Position numbers and translations under genes: made by a program. The notes below the pieces were generated by a model. The model was not told the DNA's origin and made no database searches. It was given only the letters and a program-made list of their open reading frames with translations. 34,768 bases of DNA from Sphaerisporangium sp. GTDB lineage: Bacteria; Actinomycetota; Actinomycetes; Streptosporangiales; Streptosporangiaceae. The stretch spans positions 1 through 34,768 of the forward strand of contig JAOPYI010000235.1 in NCBI GenBank assembly GCA_025964675.1, given 5' to 3'. Below, piece by piece: positions 33,239 through 34,768 of the stretch (within the stretch, counting starts at the first letter, position 1; every line of letters begins with the position of its first letter).

Positions 33239-33934
33239 TCAGGCGACACCGGCCCCCACTCCATTCTCGCCTATGTCAGCGCCCGGTCCAGACCGCACCA
33301 CCGAGTTCACTGTTACAAAGGAGAACCGATGATGCGGGCTGGGGCCGTGTGCCGCCAGAGCCCGCCTGTGCGCCACCGTGACGTACCCCTTGTGCTCGGC
33401 GAAGCCGTACTCCGGATACCGGCCGTCCAGCGTGGTCATCATGCGGTCCCTGGTCACCTTGGCGACGATGGACGCCGCCGCCACGCACGCCGAGACCTGG
33501 TCGCCCTTCCACACCGCCAGCGACGGCGCGGGGAGGCCGGGCACCGGGAACCCGTCGATCAGAACGTACCCGAGATCGCATCCGAGACCGGCGACGGCCC
33601 GCCGCATCCCGGCGATGTTGCACTTGTGCAGACCCCGCGTGTCGATCTCCTCGGGCGGGATCACCACGATGTTCACCGCTCGCGCCGTCGCGAGAATGCG
33701 TCCGTGGAGGGTCTCGCGCCTGGCGGGGGTCAGCAGCTTGGAGTCGGCCAGGCCCTCGATCTCGGAGCCGAGGACGACCGCCGCCACCACCAGAGGACCG
33801 GCACAGGCCCCCCGGCCCGCCTCGTCGACACCGGCGATCGGGAACAGGCCACGCCGCGCGAGCGCGCGCTCGTAGCCGTAGAGCCCCGAATCCCGCCGCA
33901 CGATGCTGGGGCGCGGGCGAAAAAGAACAGTCAT
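33239..33934 (-). CDS. rnhB: Ribonuclease HII
   Basis: This 231-aa enzyme removes ribonucleotides from RNA-DNA hybrids, initiating excision repair of misincorporated ribonucleotides. The motif GVDEAGRGACAGPLVVAAV carries catalytic D37 and E38; D127 (VLIDGFPV) and D163 (KVTRDRMM) complete the DEDD centre. The C-terminal KGYVTVAHRRALAAHGPSPHHR is typical. The ATG at 33934 has no clear Shine-Dalgarno, and the open frame runs to 34033 with a basic, Gly/Ala-rich extension that I reject. It lies 129 nt after lepB. Confidence 0.95.
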   Translation of the reverse strand: MTVLFRPRPSIVRRDSGLYGYERALARRGLFPIAGVDEAGRGACAGPLVVAAVVLGSEIEGLADSKLLTPARRETLHGRILATARAVNIVVIPPEEIDTRGLHKCNIAGMRRAVAGLGCDLGYVLIDGFPVPGLPAPSLAVWKGDQVSACVAAASIVAKVTRDRMMTTLDGRYPEYGFAEHKGYVTVAHRRALAAHGPSPHHRFSFVTVNSVVRSGPGADIGENGVGAGVA

Positions 33935-34063
33935 ATGGCAGGCGGCTCGGCGCCCCGCCGCGAGGGAACGGGCCTGCGGGAGAGTCGAGCCCCCTGGCCG
34001 ATGAACGGCGATACGAGCGCGACCATGGAGCAAGCCTACGCCCCAATCGGCCGGAGGGGTACG

Positions 34064-34693
34064 CTATCGCACCTTTGAGAAAGTCTCCGGAACCGGCAAC
34101 GTGATGATCCGAGACAGCGGCCAGTAGAGCGCGAACGCTCGGCCGATCACGTCGTTCGCGGAGATCGTGCCGTGGAACCGGTCGTCGATGAAGGCACGGG
34201 AGTCTTCCGAGGCGGCGCGATGGTCGCCCATCAGCCACAGCCGCCCCTTCGGCACGGTGACGTCGAACTTGTGCTGGGACGGGAAGTCCTGAGGATTGAG
34301 ATAGGACTTCTCGTCGATGGGGACGCCGTTGACCGTGATGCGCCCCTTGGCGTCACAGCACTTCACGTGGTCACCGCCGATACCGATGACCCGCTTGATG
34401 GTGGTGGTACCGTCCCAGCCCTTGAATACCACGATCTCGCCACGCCCCACGTCGCCGGACAGCCGGTTGACGATCACCCTGTCATTGATCAGAAGGGTGT
34501 TCTCCATGGACTCGGACGGGATGTAGAAGGAGTTCAGGACGAACAGGCGCACCAGCAGCGCGGCGACGACTCCGCCGAGCACCAGCAGGATCGACTCCCG
34601 CCAGCCGGACTTCTTCTTGACGCCGGACGCCGCGGTGTCGGGCCCCGTGGGCTCCGGCTGCTCTTCGGCCGTCGTGTCGTCTGTGACGCTCAT
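34064..34693 (-). CDS. lepB: Type I signal peptidase
   Basis: This 209-aa S26 peptidase removes signal peptides from exported preproteins at the outer face of the membrane. A short acidic cytoplasmic tail (about 1-25) leads to a single transmembrane helix (about 34-54; ILLVLGGVVAALLVRLFVL), then the catalytic IPSESMENT with Ser62, and TTTIKRVIGIGGD with general base Lys100. A C-terminal GDHRAASEDSRAF segment is the usual box E. The ATG at 34693 lacks a clear Shine-Dalgarno. The 75 bp from 34694 to the window edge are GC-rich; I see no further gene there. Confidence 0.94.
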   Translation of the reverse strand: MSVTDDTTAEEQPEPTGPDTAASGVKKKSGWRESILLVLGGVVAALLVRLFVLNSFYIPSESMENTLLINDRVIVNRLSGDVGRGEIVVFKGWDGTTTIKRVIGIGGDHVKCCDAKGRITVNGVPIDEKSYLNPQDFPSQHKFDVTVPKGRLWLMGDHRAASEDSRAFIDDRFHGTISANDVIGRAFALYWPLSRIITLPVPETFSKVR

Positions 34694-34768
34694 CGGAATC
34701 GCGGGGCGTCCCGGGCGCCGGCCCGGGGAGGGGGAGCCCCTGTCTCCTTATCGTGTGGGGGGTGACCG

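Overview
The window is a high-GC actinobacterial chromosome segment. The conserved block lepB-rnhB-DUF2469-yraN-comM-dprA / M23 peptidase / rpsB-tsf-pyrH-frr-cdsA with rlmN nearby is an actinomycete core order. GTG and TTG starts are frequent, and DivIVA-repeat, SUFU-domain and GCS2/ATP-grasp fusion proteins point to a filamentous actinomycete, possibly of the Streptosporangiales. The family is an inference from gene content; no rRNA is present.

Layout. (1) Positions 1-298 look like the edge of an integrated element. Only the 3' half of an initiator-type tRNA-Met(CAT) is present, starting in the anticodon loop and followed by a terminator hairpin; the unrelated DNA to its left would be element DNA. 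(2) Positions 362-8376 are one minus-strand gene run. It begins with a GCS2-type carboxylate-amine ligase fused to a circularly permuted ATP-grasp, is translationally coupled (TGATG) to an asparagine-synthase-like amidotransferase, and continues with an S9 peptidase, an alpha/beta hydrolase with a Cys nucleophile, and RNase Z. The first two genes resemble the logic of N-acetylglutaminylglutamine amide synthesis, but the product here is unknown. (3) Positions 8512-16381 are a polyamine uptake and catabolism locus: aldehyde dehydrogenase, PotA, PotD, PotB, PotC and a FAD amine oxidase in one direction, with a divergent Lrp/AsnC regulator.

(4) Positions 16422-19511 hold a DivIVA-repeat protein, a two-gene ABC exporter, a non-coding island of about 500 bp and a small two-helix membrane protein. 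(5) Positions 19584-26517 carry rlmN, a SUFU-domain protein, and the translation/lipid operon rpsB-tsf-pyrH-frr-cdsA with a structured leader and two strong hairpins between rpsB and tsf. (6) Positions 26584-29023 hold a CaiB/BaiF-like CoA transferase whose halves appear swapped, and a divergent M23 peptidase. (7) Positions 29024-29357 are non-coding and hold a tandem 63-bp-period palindromic repeat at the place where Streptomyces carries whiG. (8) Positions 29358-34693 are dprA, a 29-codon micro-ORF bridging comM and dprA, comM, yraN, a small DnaA-box-like cluster, a DUF2469 gene, rnhB and lepB.

The most unusual points are the half-tRNA att site, the peptide-ligase operon beside a polyamine locus, the permuted CoA transferase, the comM/micro-ORF/dprA ATGA junctions, the 63-bp repeat and the DnaA-box cluster. 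All similarity statements come from reading motifs by eye, not from database searches.
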